DNA of 64,000 nucleotides from Aquibacillus saliphilus (GCF_020404745.1 NZ_JAIZAP010000007.1:62001-126000); one strand, 5' to 3'; numbered from the stretch's first letter, positions 29,417 through 38,499 are shown. Notes: a model not told the origin generated them from the letters alone. Translations and numbers: made by a program.

Positions 29417-30034
29417 ATGTTACTTACAGTTCAAGACAGCATAAATTGGATTAGACTTACCAATGGAAAAGTGCAAGAGAATAGGGAATACCTTACAACA
29501 CTTGATCAAGCAATAGGTGACGGAGATCATGGAATTAACATGTCGCGTGGATTTAATGAGGTAATGAGCAAAGTTCATGTTTCAGAATATGAAACAGTAG
29601 CGGAAGTGTTCAAGGATGTGGCTATGACATTAATTAGTAAGGTCGGTGGTGCATCAGGTCCATTGTATGGGACAGCTTTTTTAAAGATGTCGACAGCTCT
29701 CAAAGGAAATGGAAAAGAGGTAGATTTTACATCCTTTACTAACGCAATTGATGAAGGGCTAAAAGGAATAGTAATGCGAGGGAAGGCAAAAGAAGGTGAT
29801 AAAACAATGATTGATGTTTGGGCACCTGTACTTAAATTATTGAAAGAGAGTGAAGAAGTAGATCCGGAACAATTAGCTGTTACAGCAAAAGTCGCTGTCG
29901 AGGCTACAAAGCACATAAAAGCTACAAAAGGTCGAGCTGCTTATCTAGGTGATCGATCAATTGAACACATTGATCCAGGTGCTATGTCTTCTTACTATTT
30001 ATTTGAAGCATTGGCGGAGGTTTTATCAACATAA
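29417..30034 (+). CDS. dhaL: Dihydroxyacetone kinase subunit DhaL
   Basis: A 205-residue nucleotide-binding subunit that holds ADP permanently and passes phosphate from DhaM to dihydroxyacetone bound on DhaK. The Mg-binding aspartates are in LDQAIGDGDHGINMSRGF, and GGASGPLYGTAFL forms the nucleotide loop. The ATG at 29417 is preceded by GGAGGAGGAGTG; the frame extends further upstream into dhaK but that part is not needed. It lies 22 bp after dhaK. Confidence 0.94.
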   Translation: MLLTVQDSINWIRLTNGKVQENREYLTTLDQAIGDGDHGINMSRGFNEVMSKVHVSEYETVAEVFKDVAMTLISKVGGASGPLYGTAFLKMSTALKGNGKEVDFTSFTNAIDEGLKGIVMRGKAKEGDKTMIDVWAPVLKLLKESEEVDPEQLAVTAKVAVEATKHIKATKGRAAYLGDRSIEHIDPGAMSSYYLFEALAEVLST

Positions 30035-30121
30035 AGGTGTTCTTCAAGTGCTCATTTTCAAAGAGGCGTAGCGAGCAGAACCCCTTAAAAACAATTTGAA
30101 CAAAAGGAGCGCATATAAGGT

Positions 30122-30502
30122 ATGTCAAACGTAGGAATTGTTTTGATTTCACATAGCCCTAAAGTGGTAGAAGGAATAAAGGATATCATTCGTCAAGTTA
30201 TCCATAATGTACCGATTGAGCTGGCTGGAGGTACAGAGGATGACGAGATCGGAACAAGTGTAGATAAGATTCAACAAGCAATCAACCGAGCGCATAACGA
30301 AAAAGGAGTGCTATTGCTGTTTGACTTAGGCAGTGCAATGATGAATGCTGAGCTTGCGGTCGAATTATCCGACTATGACAACATTAAAGTAGCAGAAAAT
30401 GTTCCTTTGTTAGAGGGAGCTTATGTGGCTGCAGTTGAATCAGGTCTAGGTAAATCAATAGATGAAGTACTTGAATCAGCTAAGGCGTGTCTTGACTTAT
30501 AA
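30122..30502 (+). CDS. dhaM: PTS-dependent dihydroxyacetone kinase phosphotransferase DhaM (single domain)
   Basis: A 126-residue EIIA-mannose-like protein that receives phosphate from HPr and passes it to the ADP on DhaL. The active His11 is in VLISHSPKVVEG, and the fold markers LLLFDLGSAMMNAE and VPLLEGAYVAA are present. It is the short firmicute form without the HPr and EI-like domains of the E. coli protein. It completes dhaKLM, which links dihydroxyacetone use to PEP through the PTS. Confidence 0.94.
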   Translation: MSNVGIVLISHSPKVVEGIKDIIRQVIHNVPIELAGGTEDDEIGTSVDKIQQAINRAHNEKGVLLLFDLGSAMMNAELAVELSDYDNIKVAENVPLLEGAYVAAVESGLGKSIDEVLESAKACLDL

Positions 30503-30514
30503 AGAATAGAACGG

Positions 30515-30547
30515 AACCCCAAGGTTAATTTCTTCTTTGGGGTTTTT
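30515..30547 (+). terminator. Terminator after dhaM
   Basis: AACCCCAA / TTGGGGTT hairpin followed by TTTTT. Confidence 0.85.
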
Positions 30548-30570
30548 GTATGAGAAAAAAAGTAATATGG

Positions 30571-30723
30571 TTACGATGATTCTTTAAATTGATGCAGGCT
30601 CAAGCAATCTAAAAAACAAGTATCGTAGTAGCGGCCAAGAGTTCTCGGTGCTTTGATAACAAATGTGGATTGAAATAACACGGGACAGGTAAGAGCGAAA
30701 ACGGTTATGCGAGTAAGTGCCAT
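30571..30723 (-). CDS. Possible small protein (doubtful)
   Basis: A 50-residue open frame starting MALTRITVFALTCPVLFQS. AAAGGAA lies eight bases before the ATG and the N-terminus is hydrophobic. No family is recognised and the rest of the chain is not convincing. It could be a chance frame in the dhaM-murA gap. Confidence 0.2.
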   Translation of the reverse strand: MALTRITVFALTCPVLFQSTFVIKAPRTLGRYYDTCFLDCLSLHQFKESS

Positions 30724-30928
30724 TAATATTGTTCCTTTACAAGCAAAAAAATTAGCTTGTTGGTTCAATTATATATATAATGATAAATAGTGCGAATTAA
30801 CTTTCCGATACAATCCGAAATTCGACACTACCTGACAAACGTCGAGCTTTTCTACTAGCAAGTATCAATAGTGATTAATACAAGCTTTAATAATGTTCCT
30901 ATATTTGTTAAAATTAATAATTAATATA

Positions 30929-30972
30929 TAGTCAATTTCATAATACTGATGTTTTGCAATTATGAATTGATT
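30929..30972. repeat. Short inverted repeat sharing an end with the palindromic element at 45.5 kb
   Basis: TCAATTTCATAAT (30932-30944) pairs with ATTATGAATTGA (30959-30970). The 21 bases 30929-30949 are identical, in reverse complement, to 45598-45618 at the outer end of the large palindrome. Confidence 0.7.
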
Positions 30973-31126
30973 CAATGTAAGAAATAATGTATTGTTTTGG
31001 TAAATTTGTGCAAACTAAGGTTGTTATAAATAGCTCCTTCTTTTTAATCTAAAAAGAAGGACAAAATGGCGGGTAAATATATATCCGTTTTTGTTACATC
31101 AACCTCGAAAAAGTGAGGAGTTTCCT

Positions 31127-32413
31127 ATGCAAAAAATACTCGTAGAAGGAGGCTATCCTTTAAACGGTAAAGTAAGAGTCAGTGGAGCGAAAAATAGTGC
31201 AGTAGCACTGTTGCCTGCAGCTATACTAGCCGATTCAAAAGTCATCATTGAAGGATTGCCACAAATTTCAGATCTTGATATTTTAGGGGAGTTACTAGAA
31301 GAAATAGGAGGCACCGTCTCATGGAGTGGCAGTACGATTCACATTGATCCCAGTCGAATGACTTCAATGCCATTACCAAACGGTAAAGTGAAAAAACTCC
31401 GGGCTTCCTATTATTTTATGGGAGCTATGTTAGGTAGATTCAAAAAAGCTGTCATTGGCTTGCCGGGTGGTTGTCATCTTGGACCTCGGCCAATTGATCA
31501 ACACATCAAAGGCTTCGAAGCTTTAGGTGCGAAGGTAACAAATGAACAAGGTGCGATCTATTTGCGTGCTGATGAACTCAGAGGTGCACGAATTTACTTA
31601 GATGTTGTAAGTGTCGGTGCTACAATTAATATTATGCTGGCAGCTGTTAGAGCAAAAGGTAAAACAATCATAGAGAATGCAGCAAGAGAACCTGAAATAA
31701 TTGACGTAGCTACTTTATTAACTAGCATGGGTGCTAAGATTAAAGGTGCTGGTACCGATGTTATCCGAATTGAAGGTGTCGAAACATTAACAGGATGCAT
31801 GCACACAATTATTCCGGACAGAATTGAAGCAGGTACTTACACAATTTTAGCTGCTGCTCAAGGTGAGAAAGTGCTAATTGATAATGTTATCCCTCAACAT
31901 CTTGAACCAGTGTTAGCGAAGTTACGTGAAATGGGAGTTTCGATTGAAGAGGGGGATGAACAATTACTGGTCCAACCCGCGAAGAAACTAAAGAGTGTAG
32001 ACATCAAAACGCTGGTGCATCCAGGGTTTCCAACTGATCTACAGCAACCATTCACATCACTTTTAACACGCGCAACAGGTACAGGCTTAGTGACAGATAC
32101 GATTTACCAAGCAAGGTTTAAACATATTGACGAGTTGCGAAGAATGAATGCTCAAATTAAAGTAGAGGGTGGTTCAGCAATAATTACTGGCCCAGTCCAG
32201 CTAGAAGGTGCAAAGGTAAAAGCTAGTGACCTTCGTGCAGGGGCAGCTTTAATTGTGGCTGGATTAATGGCAGACGGCATAACGGAAATAACCGGACTTG
32301 AGCACATTGATCGGGGTTATGAACAAATAACTGAAAAATTATCCAATCTTGGTGCCAAGATATGGCGTGAAGAGATGACAGAAGCTGAAATAGAGCAATT
32401 CCAGAACTCTTAA
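31127..32413 (+). CDS. murAB: UDP-N-acetylglucosamine 1-carboxyvinyltransferase (MurA, second paralogue type)
   Basis: A 428-residue enzyme adding enolpyruvate from PEP to UDP-GlcNAc, the first committed step of peptidoglycan synthesis. Lys22-Asn23 in SGAKNSAV and the catalytic Cys116 in [16 protein letters not shown] are present, so it should be fosfomycin-sensitive in principle. The ATG at 31127 has GTGAGGAG six bases upstream. Linkage to rho, rpmE and tdk identifies it with the B. subtilis murAB (murZ) paralogue; murAA would be expected beyond the atp operon. A terminator follows. Confidence 0.94.
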   Translation: MQKILVEGGYPLNGKVRVSGAKNSAVALLPAAILADSKVIIEGLPQISDLDILGELLEEIGGTVSWSGSTIHIDPSRMTSMPLPNGKVKKLRASYYFMGAMLGRFKKAVIGLPGGCHLGPRPIDQHIKGFEALGAKVTNEQGAIYLRADELRGARIYLDVVSVGATINIMLAAVRAKGKTIIENAAREPEIIDVATLLTSMGAKIKGAGTDVIRIEGVETLTGCMHTIIPDRIEAGTYTILAAAQGEKVLIDNVIPQHLEPVLAKLREMGVSIEEGDEQLLVQPAKKLKSVDIKTLVHPGFPTDLQQPFTSLLTRATGTGLVTDTIYQARFKHIDELRRMNAQIKVEGGSAIITGPVQLEGAKVKASDLRAGAALIVAGLMADGITEITGLEHIDRGYEQITEKLSNLGAKIWREEMTEAEIEQFQNS

Positions 32414-32446
32414 AACAACAGGAACAGCTCTTGAAATTTTAACTCC

Positions 32447-32481
32447 AGAGGAAGCTAAGACACCTTAGCTTCCTCTCCTTT
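32447..32481 (+). terminator. Terminator after murA
   Basis: Perfect 13-bp hairpin AGAGGAAGCTAAG / CTTAGCTTCCTCT followed by CCTTT. Confidence 0.82.
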
Positions 32482-33087
32482 ATAATCCCTAACCAATTAA
32501 AATTTATACTTATTTGCTATCTTCTGTATAAATAATCCAACTATTATTTTAAGAAGCACTATTATTTGTAGCGATATACAAGGAAAATGACGCAATTACT
32601 CAAAAAAATTCAAAAATGTACGAATATTATGTTATAACTTTGAATTTAAGTGTAAAATAGAGTTGAATAATCTAATTTTAACAGGTACTATTGAAGAGGT
32701 TTAACAAAATAGATTTAGGCAATCCTATCCATGACTCAAGAAATTAAAACTTCTATTCTAGCTTTATGCTTTCCATCCTATCTTCTTGGAATAGCTCAGT
32801 TGCTACGGAAATCCATACTCCACAGGAATTCTTCATCAAGTACTGACAGCTTTAAAAACCAATTTCCAGGTAAGAACTTCATTTCAGGAATTGCATTAAT
32901 CCAATAGCTTATAACAGCATAATTTTTCAAAATAAATGTGTGCTACAGAAATACTCTGTAATACTATTTATATTTGATATGTAGTTATTTTCATTGATAG
33001 AGCCTGAACTTTTTTAACTATTACTTGATGTTTGTATTAAGTAGAACAAGATTTAAAAATATAAAATTAAATAGGTGTGGTGATTTT
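32482..33087. other. Long AT-rich region before rho
   Basis: About 600 bp with no supported gene. The part near 32800-32850 (CTACGGAAATCCATACTCCA...) faintly resembles the decayed mosaic repeats. rho of B. subtilis is autoregulated through its leader; no specific structure could be assigned here. Confidence 0.35.
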
Positions 33088-34374
33088 GTGGCTGAAGTAA
33101 CAATAGCTCAATTAGAGTCAATGACATTAAAGGACCTCTATGCGAAAGCTAAAGAATTTAAAGTATCATATTATTCTAAATTAACGAAAAGAGAACTCAC
33201 TTTTGCTATTTTAAAGGCTCAAGCTGAAAAAAGTGGATTCTTATTCATGGACGGAATTTTGGAAATTATTCCATCGGAAGGATTTGGATTTTTAAGACCC
33301 ATTAATTATTCCCCGAGTGCTGAAGACATCTATATATCTGCTTCGCAAATACGTCGTTTCGATCTCCGTAATGGTGATTCAGTTTCAGGTAAAGTCCGTC
33401 CACCGAAGGAAAATGAAAGGTATTATGGCTTACTACACGTAGATGCTGTTAATGGGGAGAACCCTGAAATTGCAAAAGAACGTGTCCATTTTCCAGCATT
33501 AACACCGCTATATCCAGATCGTTTAATGCAATTAGAAACAGAAACAAAGAACATATCTACTCGCATTATTGATATGCTTACACCAGTAGGACATGGGCAG
33601 CGTGGCTTAATTGTAGCACCACCAAAAGCTGGTAAAACAATGCTATTAAAGCAAATTGCTAATAGTATTTCGAAGAACCATCCTGATACAAAGTTAATCA
33701 TTCTATTAGTGGATGAGCGTCCTGAGGAAGTAACGGATATCGAACGGTCTGTTCATCCTGATGTTGATGTTGTTAGTTCTACATTTGATGAAGTACCAGA
33801 AAACCATATCAAAGTTTCAGAATTAGTCTTAGAACGAGCAATGCGTTTAGTAGAGCATAAGAAAGATGTAGTTATTTTAATGGATAGTATAACTCGATTA
33901 GCAAGAGCGTATAACCTAGTAATTCCGCCAAGTGGCCGAACACTATCCGGTGGTATTGACCCAGCAGCGTTCCATCGTCCAAAACGGTTCTTCGGGGCTG
34001 CACGAAATATTGAAGAAGGTGGAAGCTTTACAATCCTTGCTACCGCATTAGTAGATACTGGTTCGCGTATGGATGAAGTTATCTATGAAGAATTTAAAGG
34101 AACCGGTAATATGGAGCTGCACTTAGATAGAAACCTTGCAAACCGTCGTATTTTCCCTGCAATGGATATTGTAAGGTCAAGTACAAGGAAAGAAGAGCTA
34201 TTACTTCCAAAAGATTATCTTGATAAGATGTGGATGATTAGAAAAACAATGCAAGACTCTCCAGATTTCCTTGAACGTTTCTTAAAGAAATTAAAAAATT
34301 CAAAGAATAATGAAGAATTCTTCCAAAATATGGACGAAGAAATGAAGCGAAAAGGGATGAACCGCAGATCCTAA
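33088..34374 (+). CDS. rho: Transcription termination factor Rho
   Basis: A 428-residue hexameric RNA helicase. The N-terminal Rho-N helical domain (LESMTLKDLYAKAKEFKV) leads to the cold-shock-like RNA-binding domain with EGFGFLRPINYSPS. The RecA-type motor has Walker A APPKAGKTMLLK, the Walker B-like VILMDSITRLARAYN, and the Q-loop region GGIDPAAFHRPKRFFGAARN. The GTG at 33088, with GGTGTGGTGA upstream, gives the normal length and VAEVTIAQLESM; an ATG at 33025 is in frame but less likely. In B. subtilis Rho suppresses pervasive antisense transcription. Confidence 0.96.
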   Translation: MAEVTIAQLESMTLKDLYAKAKEFKVSYYSKLTKRELTFAILKAQAEKSGFLFMDGILEIIPSEGFGFLRPINYSPSAEDIYISASQIRRFDLRNGDSVSGKVRPPKENERYYGLLHVDAVNGENPEIAKERVHFPALTPLYPDRLMQLETETKNISTRIIDMLTPVGHGQRGLIVAPPKAGKTMLLKQIANSISKNHPDTKLIILLVDERPEEVTDIERSVHPDVDVVSSTFDEVPENHIKVSELVLERAMRLVEHKKDVVILMDSITRLARAYNLVIPPSGRTLSGGIDPAAFHRPKRFFGAARNIEEGGSFTILATALVDTGSRMDEVIYEEFKGTGNMELHLDRNLANRRIFPAMDIVRSSTRKEELLLPKDYLDKMWMIRKTMQDSPDFLERFLKKLKNSKNNEEFFQNMDEEMKRKGMNRRS

Positions 34375-34419
34375 CAGAGAAACTTGTTTTGTTGATAGAG
34401 TAAAATTAGAAACAAGTTG

Positions 34420-34448
34420 TTGCAAAGCAATTTTTACACTGTTATAAT
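34420..34448 (+). promoter_or_regulatory. SigA-type promoter for rpmE
   Basis: TTGCAA (34420-34425), 17-bp spacer, TATAAT (34443-34448). Overlapping upstream, the AACTTGTTT/AAACAAGTT hairpin (34381-34418) may end the rho transcript. Confidence 0.65.
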
Positions 34449-34509
34449 CTTTCTGTATGAGTTTTATACTATTATAAAATATTGCCTTTATAGGTTAATA
34501 TTTTTTAAT

Positions 34510-34536
34510 GCTACAAAGCAAAATTGCTTTAGTAGC
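34510..34536 (+). promoter_or_regulatory. Leader hairpin before rpmE
   Basis: GCTAC-AAAGCAA-AA-TTGCTTT-A-GTAGC folds into a near-perfect stem within the roughly 130-base leader of rpmE. It may be a ribosomal-protein leader structure; L31 leaders have been described in Firmicutes, but a match to that model was not tested. Confidence 0.4.
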
Positions 34537-34587
34537 TCTACAATAACTCTGTTTCCAAGGGATTCAGGGCAAAAGGAGTGGAAAGAC

Positions 34588-34833
34588 ATGAAAAAGGATA
34601 TTCATCCAGGTTACAGAAAAGTAGTATTCCTTGATACAAGTTCTGATTACAAATTTCTTACAGGATCAACAAAGTCTTCAGAAGAGACTATTGAATGGGA
34701 AGATGGTAACTCATACCCATTAATCCGTGTAGAAATCAGCTCAGATTCTCACCCTTTCTATACTGGCAAGCAAAAAGCTGACAAAGCTGGCGGCCGTGTA
34801 GACAGATTTAAGAAAAAATACAATCTTGGCTAA
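34588..34833 (+). CDS. rpmE2: Ribosomal protein L31, type B (zinc-independent form)
   Basis: An 81-residue L31 of the longer type B, starting [20 protein letters not shown] and including [11 protein letters not shown] and [11 protein letters not shown]. It has no cysteine, so it lacks the zinc-binding CxxC of type A L31. In B. subtilis the gene after rho encodes the zinc-containing type A, and the type B protein (YtiA) is elsewhere under Zur. Here type B occupies the rho-linked position. The ATG at 34588 follows AAAAGGAGTG. No Zur operator was recognised. Confidence 0.92.
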   Translation: MKKDIHPGYRKVVFLDTSSDYKFLTGSTKSSEETIEWEDGNSYPLIRVEISSDSHPFYTGKQKADKAGGRVDRFKKKYNLG

Positions 34834-34909
34834 AAAGCGAAGCAGGCTCGTTCAGCCGAACGCTTCCTAGATTGAATAAAATCGGTATGGACTCTGTTCC
34901 AACCAAGAT

Positions 34910-34948
34910 GAAACAGGCAAATTGTCTAACTTTTGCCTGTTTTTTTCT
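34910..34948 (+). terminator. Terminator after rpmE
   Basis: Perfect hairpin AAACAGGCAAA / TTTGCCTGTTT followed by TTTTCTTTTT. Confidence 0.9.
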
Positions 34949-35148
34949 TTTTGAAAGTGCAAAAAATCAAAATTGCGCCCAAAATGATTTTGAAATCTTT
35001 TTTTAGGTTATTTTTTAAATAACCCTGATATTTATATAAATAAATGGTAAAATTTTATCAGATACTGACGAATAAATTAACAAATACTAATGGTTAATCA
35101 CACAAAATAATAGTGCATTTTTCTAACTGATGAAGGGAGAGCCCGCGC
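34949..35148. other. AT-rich rpmE-tdk gap with a palindrome
   Basis: No gene was seen. A 19-base palindrome GGTTATTT-TTT-AAATAACC lies at 35006-35024 and could be an operator or a small hairpin. No clear promoter was identified for tdk. Confidence 0.35.
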
Positions 35149-35775
35149 GTGTATGTAATGAAACAAAGTGGATGGGTAGAACTTATTTGTGGCAGCATGT
35201 TTTCAGGTAAATCAGAGGAACTTATAAGGCGTGTCCGTCGTGCTACATATGGAAATCTGTCTGTAAGAGTCTACAAGCCTGCAATTGACAGCCGGTATTC
35301 AGAAGAGTCGGTGGTATCTCATAATGGTACGTCTGTTATGGCTCGCCCTGTTGATAGCTCCGAGGATATAATTAAACATATGGATAAAAACATAGACGTA
35401 GTAGGTATTGATGAAGTGCAGTTTTTTGATGAAAACATCGTCGAAATAGTTGATGAGTTAGCAAATCACGGTCACCGTGTGATCGTAGCTGGACTAGACA
35501 CAGACTTCCGTGGTGTACCTTTTGGCCCAATGCCTAATTTAATGGCGTTAAGTGAAACGGTGACAAAATTAAATGCGATCTGCCCGATTTGTGGCTCGCC
35601 TGCTAGTAGAACGCAGCGGTTAATTAATGGAAAGCCCGCATCTTATGATGATCCGATTATTTTGGTTGGTGCCTCGGAATCATACGAACCAAGATGTCGT
35701 CACCACCACCAGGTCCCGAATCGTCCCATTCAAAAATGGAACATTGGTGCATCTAAAGTAGCTAACTATAAATAA
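35149..35775 (+). CDS. tdk: Thymidine kinase (type II)
   Basis: A 208-residue salvage kinase phosphorylating thymidine. The P-loop is [14 protein letters not shown] and the Walker B-type DEVQFFDE. The structural zinc site uses CPICG and the Cys/His of RCRHHHQ. The lasso loop includes [19 protein letters not shown]. The start is GTG 35149 (MYVMKQSGW), matching the B. subtilis N-terminus, with AGGGAGAG upstream. It belongs to the murAB-rho-rpmE-tdk neighbourhood, upstream of the prfA group. Confidence 0.95.
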   Translation: MYVMKQSGWVELICGSMFSGKSEELIRRVRRATYGNLSVRVYKPAIDSRYSEESVVSHNGTSVMARPVDSSEDIIKHMDKNIDVVGIDEVQFFDENIVEIVDELANHGHRVIVAGLDTDFRGVPFGPMPNLMALSETVTKLNAICPICGSPASRTQRLINGKPASYDDPIILVGASESYEPRCRHHHQVPNRPIQKWNIGASKVANYK

Positions 35776-35782
35776 GTATTTC

Positions 35783-35815
35783 TAACGAGCCTGAACTAAT
35801 TCAGGCTCGTTTTGC
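35783..35815 (+). terminator. Terminator after tdk
   Basis: Perfect 12-bp hairpin AACGAGCCTGAA / TTCAGGCTCGTT followed by TTG. Confidence 0.88.
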
Positions 35816-35888
35816 TTCGCATAAAAATCCCCTCTAGATTTATCCGTAATTACTTTCAATCCCCCTAAATCTACCTTATAACTCTATG

Positions 35889-36046
35889 TTGATTTCCGTT
35901 ACATGCAGTCACTTTCCGCGGTCAACGACTCCACTTCCTCTGTAGAAATCCGATTCCACTATAAATAAGGAAAAAGTTTCGTCATAGTATAGATGTTGTA
36001 TTAAAAAAATAATTTTTTTTGATGGGACGAGAACCGCAGTCTGAAT
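35889..36046. repeat. Decayed copy of the mosaic intergenic repeat
   Basis: 35889-35957 (TTGATTTCCGTTACATGCAG, then CACTTTCCGCGG) matches the left half of element S at 41855. 36021-36043 (GATGGGACGAGAACCGCAGT) is a copy of the GGGAC small hairpin. The 35776-36137 gap holds nothing else except the ECF gene's undefined promoter. Confidence 0.6.
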
Positions 36047-36137
36047 CTTTTAGAAAACAGCATAAATAAAATATAATTTGTTGAGCCAAATCTAATGTTT
36101 AATCGTCTAATAAGTATTAAAGAGTCAGACAGGGAAG

Positions 36138-36668
36138 GTGATTATAATCCAAAGGTTAGTGGCAAAAGCTCAAAAGGGTAGTGATAAAGCATTTCTAAAG
36201 CTTTTTAAGGAATACGAAGAAGATATATACCGAACTGCATATGTTTATGTCAAAAATCAGCATGATGCCTTAGATATAGTGCAAGAAACTGCATACAAAG
36301 CATTTAAGAATATTAACAGCTTAAAGAATCCTAACTACGTAAAGTCTTGGATAATCAAAATTGCAGTTAGTTGCTCGATTGATTTAATAAGGAAAAACAA
36401 GAAGGTTGTTCAACTTCACCCAGACCATGAACAGTTTATTGGGACTGAAGATCATAATATCCCTTTATCGATTACTCTTAACAACATATTGGAAGACCTC
36501 AATGAGACAGAAAAAAAAGTTATTCTTTTGAAATATTACTTCGGCTATACTTTTCATGAGATTTCTGAATTGGAGGATCTCCCGTTAGGAACGGTGAAAT
36601 CCGTGGTTTATCGTGCATTAGCAAAGCTCCGTAACCAAGTAAGGAGGGACGATATGTATGAGCAATAA
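36138..36668 (+). CDS. ECF-type RNA polymerase sigma factor
   Basis: A 176-residue extracytoplasmic-function sigma factor. Region 2 is clear (EEDIYRTAYVYVKNQHDALDIVQETAYKAFKNI), with SWIIKIAVSCSIDLIRKNKK at its end. Region 4 has the helix-turn-helix LKYYFGYTFHEISELEDLPLGTVKSVVYRALAKLR. The start is uncertain: GTG 36138 lies inside AGGGAAGGTG, so initiation may be slightly downstream. Its 3' end overlaps the next gene by 11 bases, a coupling typical of sigma/anti-sigma pairs. The signal it answers is unknown, and no typical ECF autoregulatory promoter was seen. Confidence 0.85.
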   Translation: MIIIQRLVAKAQKGSDKAFLKLFKEYEEDIYRTAYVYVKNQHDALDIVQETAYKAFKNINSLKNPNYVKSWIIKIAVSCSIDLIRKNKKVVQLHPDHEQFIGTEDHNIPLSITLNNILEDLNETEKKVILLKYYFGYTFHEISELEDLPLGTVKSVVYRALAKLRNQVRRDDMYEQ

Positions 36669-37701
36669 AATTAAACGCGAATTAGAAAATATTGATATAC
36701 CAACTGAATTGCAAGATAGAGCTCGGCTTGGTGTTAATAAAGCAAAAGGTGAAATGGACCGAGACTCCTTTCACTTTATTAAAAACAAATGGGTAGTTAC
36801 TTCTAGCGCTATTGTTTTGGGTTTCTTTTTACTAATAGGTTCTGCATTTATTTCACCAACAATGTCAGAAATCCTAGCGAAGGTCCCATTTTTAAACCTT
36901 ATTCAATCCGAATCGATCGTAAAAATTGTTAGTGATGAATTAAAAGAACAAGGCTACCAGGTTCAAGGTGTAAGTGATTCTGCCTATCCAGATAAAATTA
37001 TTTATGTTTCGATTGATGGTACTGATCAGTACTATGATGACGTTAAAGATCAGGTTAAGGATAAGACTGAAGAAATCCTAGGAGAGAGTAACTACGATGC
37101 TTTCTCAGTAGAGATAGAAAAATTCAAGGAACATCGTAACATTGAGCCGAACTTAGATGAAAAATCAAAACAATACATGGAAGAAACCGAAGTATTAATG
37201 GAAGCAATAAGCGAAAGATTAGATGCTGAAGGTTTTGAGATAACAACATTTGGTGTCACGCATAATCAATTTGATCACTATGTTCAGCTTGATATCCCAG
37301 ATAATGAACCTAGAAACGGTGAATTAAAACAATTGATAGAAGAAGTGATTGGACAACATGATTTTGGTGATTTTGAAGTTAAACTAAATAAATATAACGA
37401 GGAACGAAGAGACCTCGAAATGGCTGTTAGTAGCAAAGTGATCGGGCCGCTTCATGAGGCACTTCGAGCGAGAGAAGAATTTCATACAAAAGGGATGGCA
37501 TATTCTTTTCACCCTGCCCCATTACAAATAATTGTCAAAACAACGGTTAAAAGTACAGACAAAGATGCGAAAGAATTTGCAGCAGATCTTGAAACAACTG
37601 TTGAAAAATTTCTAGCCACCGAAGAAATTAAAAAGGTTATGAAGGATGAACCATATAAAATTATCATCCGAAGTTCAAATCAAAAGAAGCTAAACAAATA
37701 G
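36658..37701 (+). CDS. Putative membrane anti-sigma partner with DUF4030-like repeats
   Basis: A 347-residue protein: a cytoplasmic N-terminus of about 43 residues, one transmembrane helix (about 44-66, WVVTSSAIVLGFFLLIGSAF), and a large extracellular domain. The outer part contains three repeated alpha/beta units, each ending in a vq-x-V-x-I/L pattern (YVSIDG..., HYVQLDIPDN, QIIVKTTVKS), resembling the DUF4030 proteins encoded beside sigma factors in Bacillus. It starts within the sigma gene's last codons. The topology fits a regulator that holds the sigma factor at the membrane; this role is inferred, since no ASD/zinc anti-sigma motif is present. Confidence 0.7.
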   Translation: MSNKIKRELENIDIPTELQDRARLGVNKAKGEMDRDSFHFIKNKWVVTSSAIVLGFFLLIGSAFISPTMSEILAKVPFLNLIQSESIVKIVSDELKEQGYQVQGVSDSAYPDKIIYVSIDGTDQYYDDVKDQVKDKTEEILGESNYDAFSVEIEKFKEHRNIEPNLDEKSKQYMEETEVLMEAISERLDAEGFEITTFGVTHNQFDHYVQLDIPDNEPRNGELKQLIEEVIGQHDFGDFEVKLNKYNEERRDLEMAVSSKVIGPLHEALRAREEFHTKGMAYSFHPAPLQIIVKTTVKSTDKDAKEFAADLETTVEKFLATEEIKKVMKDEPYKIIIRSSNQKKLNK

Positions 37702-37706
37702 TATTT

Positions 37707-37733
37707 AAACGAGCTCAATTTGAGCTCGTTTTT
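37707..37733 (+). terminator. Terminator after the sigma/anti-sigma pair
   Basis: AAACGAGCTCAA / TTGAGCTCGTTT hairpin followed by TTG. Confidence 0.87.
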
Positions 37734-37813
37734 GTATTTATGGCGATTTACCCTCCTTTTTTTATATGCAAAAAATCTGTTCAGTAAAACCGAAACAATG
37801 CTCTCAATAGGTT

Positions 37814-37939
37814 ATTCGCCCCGAGTTAGCCCTGATTCACCCCAGAAGTAGAACTATTCGCCTGAAAATCGAAATGATTCGCCCCAAATTCCAAATTATT
37901 CACCCCAAACGAAGAAAGATTCGCCTCGATCCAAATTCC
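37814..37939 (+). repeat. 21-bp tandem array 1 (six units)
   Basis: Units begin at 37814, 37835, 37856, 37877, 37898 and 37919, each exactly 21 bp. Each starts ATTCGCC or ATTCACC, often continuing CCAAA; the remaining 11-12 bases vary. It lies between the anti-sigma terminator and the lipoprotein gene. Unit 5 (ATTCACCCCAAACGAAG) corresponds to unit 4 of arrays 2 and 3, so this array is shifted by one unit. Confidence 0.9.
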
Positions 37940-38023
37940 GCACAACTTCTCTTGATAAAATTTCCACTACTTGGGAACACTAAATGGTAAGTGTAAATAC
38001 TTAGAGGAGGTACCTGAATACTA

Positions 38024-38437
38024 ATGAAACTTCGTGAAATTTTGTGTCTAGTTATCTTGTCAATACTACTTACAGCATGTCAGCAGGGCGACGATCGTTC
38101 TGAAGTTATCCGTGACCCTGAAGCGCCGCTTGGTCCTGATGAATTTGAGACGACTGATGAGGGCTTCACACAAATTAATCAGCCTGGACCTCGGACATTT
38201 GATCAGACAGGAGAAAGTGTGGATGTGATCAGAGACAAAAAAACAATTAAGCAGGCTGCTGAACGGATGCCAGATGTAAAGGTGCAATCGGTCTCCATCA
38301 ATCAGTCTGATGCGTATGTAAGAGTGAAAATAAATGCGCCAATGAATGAATTTGAAAAAAAGGATTGGAGTTCCAATATAAAATCAGCTATTGAGGGTGT
38401 TACTCAGCGCTATGACGTCCATGTTAGCGTAGAATAA
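38024..38437 (+). CDS. Small lipoprotein, possibly YhcN/YlaJ-like
   Basis: A 137-residue lipoprotein. The signal peptide MKLREILCLVILSILLTAC ends in the lipobox LTAC, with Cys19 as the acylated residue. A low-complexity acidic/proline linker follows, and then a C-terminal alpha/beta domain (about 75-137) with the repeated pattern VQSVSINQSDAYVRVKI...YDVHVSVE. This is reminiscent of YhcN/YlaJ sporulation lipoproteins; the match is weak and the function unknown. An in-frame TGA at 38015 fixes the start. The AGGAGG at 38005-38010 is unusually far (13 bases) from the ATG. Confidence 0.65.
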   Translation: MKLREILCLVILSILLTACQQGDDRSEVIRDPEAPLGPDEFETTDEGFTQINQPGPRTFDQTGESVDVIRDKKTIKQAAERMPDVKVQSVSINQSDAYVRVKINAPMNEFEKKDWSSNIKSAIEGVTQRYDVHVSVE

Positions 38438-38470
38438 CTAAAGCTTTAGTGTGAATTGTTAAAAAGCCTT

Positions 38471-38499
38471 TTGACGGGGGTTTTCTCCTGTACTATAAT
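38471..38499 (+). promoter_or_regulatory. Strong SigA-type promoter for prfA
   Basis: TTGACG (38471-38476), exact 17-bp spacer, TATAAT (38494-38499), 31 bp before the prfA start. Confidence 0.85.

Larger units (their letters stand above)
30548..31126. other. dhaM-murA intergenic region
   Basis: AT-rich. Besides the doubtful small frame and the repeat at 30929-30972, it holds a perfect 11-bp hairpin TCCTTCTTTTT / AAAAAGAAGGA (31035-31061) in the murA leader. The hairpin follows a TATAAA at 31025-31030. It has no T run on the plus strand, so it is not an ordinary terminator for murA-directed transcripts. Confidence 0.45.

Noticed and set aside
37814-37939. Array of short direct repeats with variable parts, resembling a CRISPR
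   Set aside because: The fixed part is only about nine bases and itself varies, the variable parts are 11-12 bases, no cas genes are present, and the same array type recurs with similar unit order at three other places.
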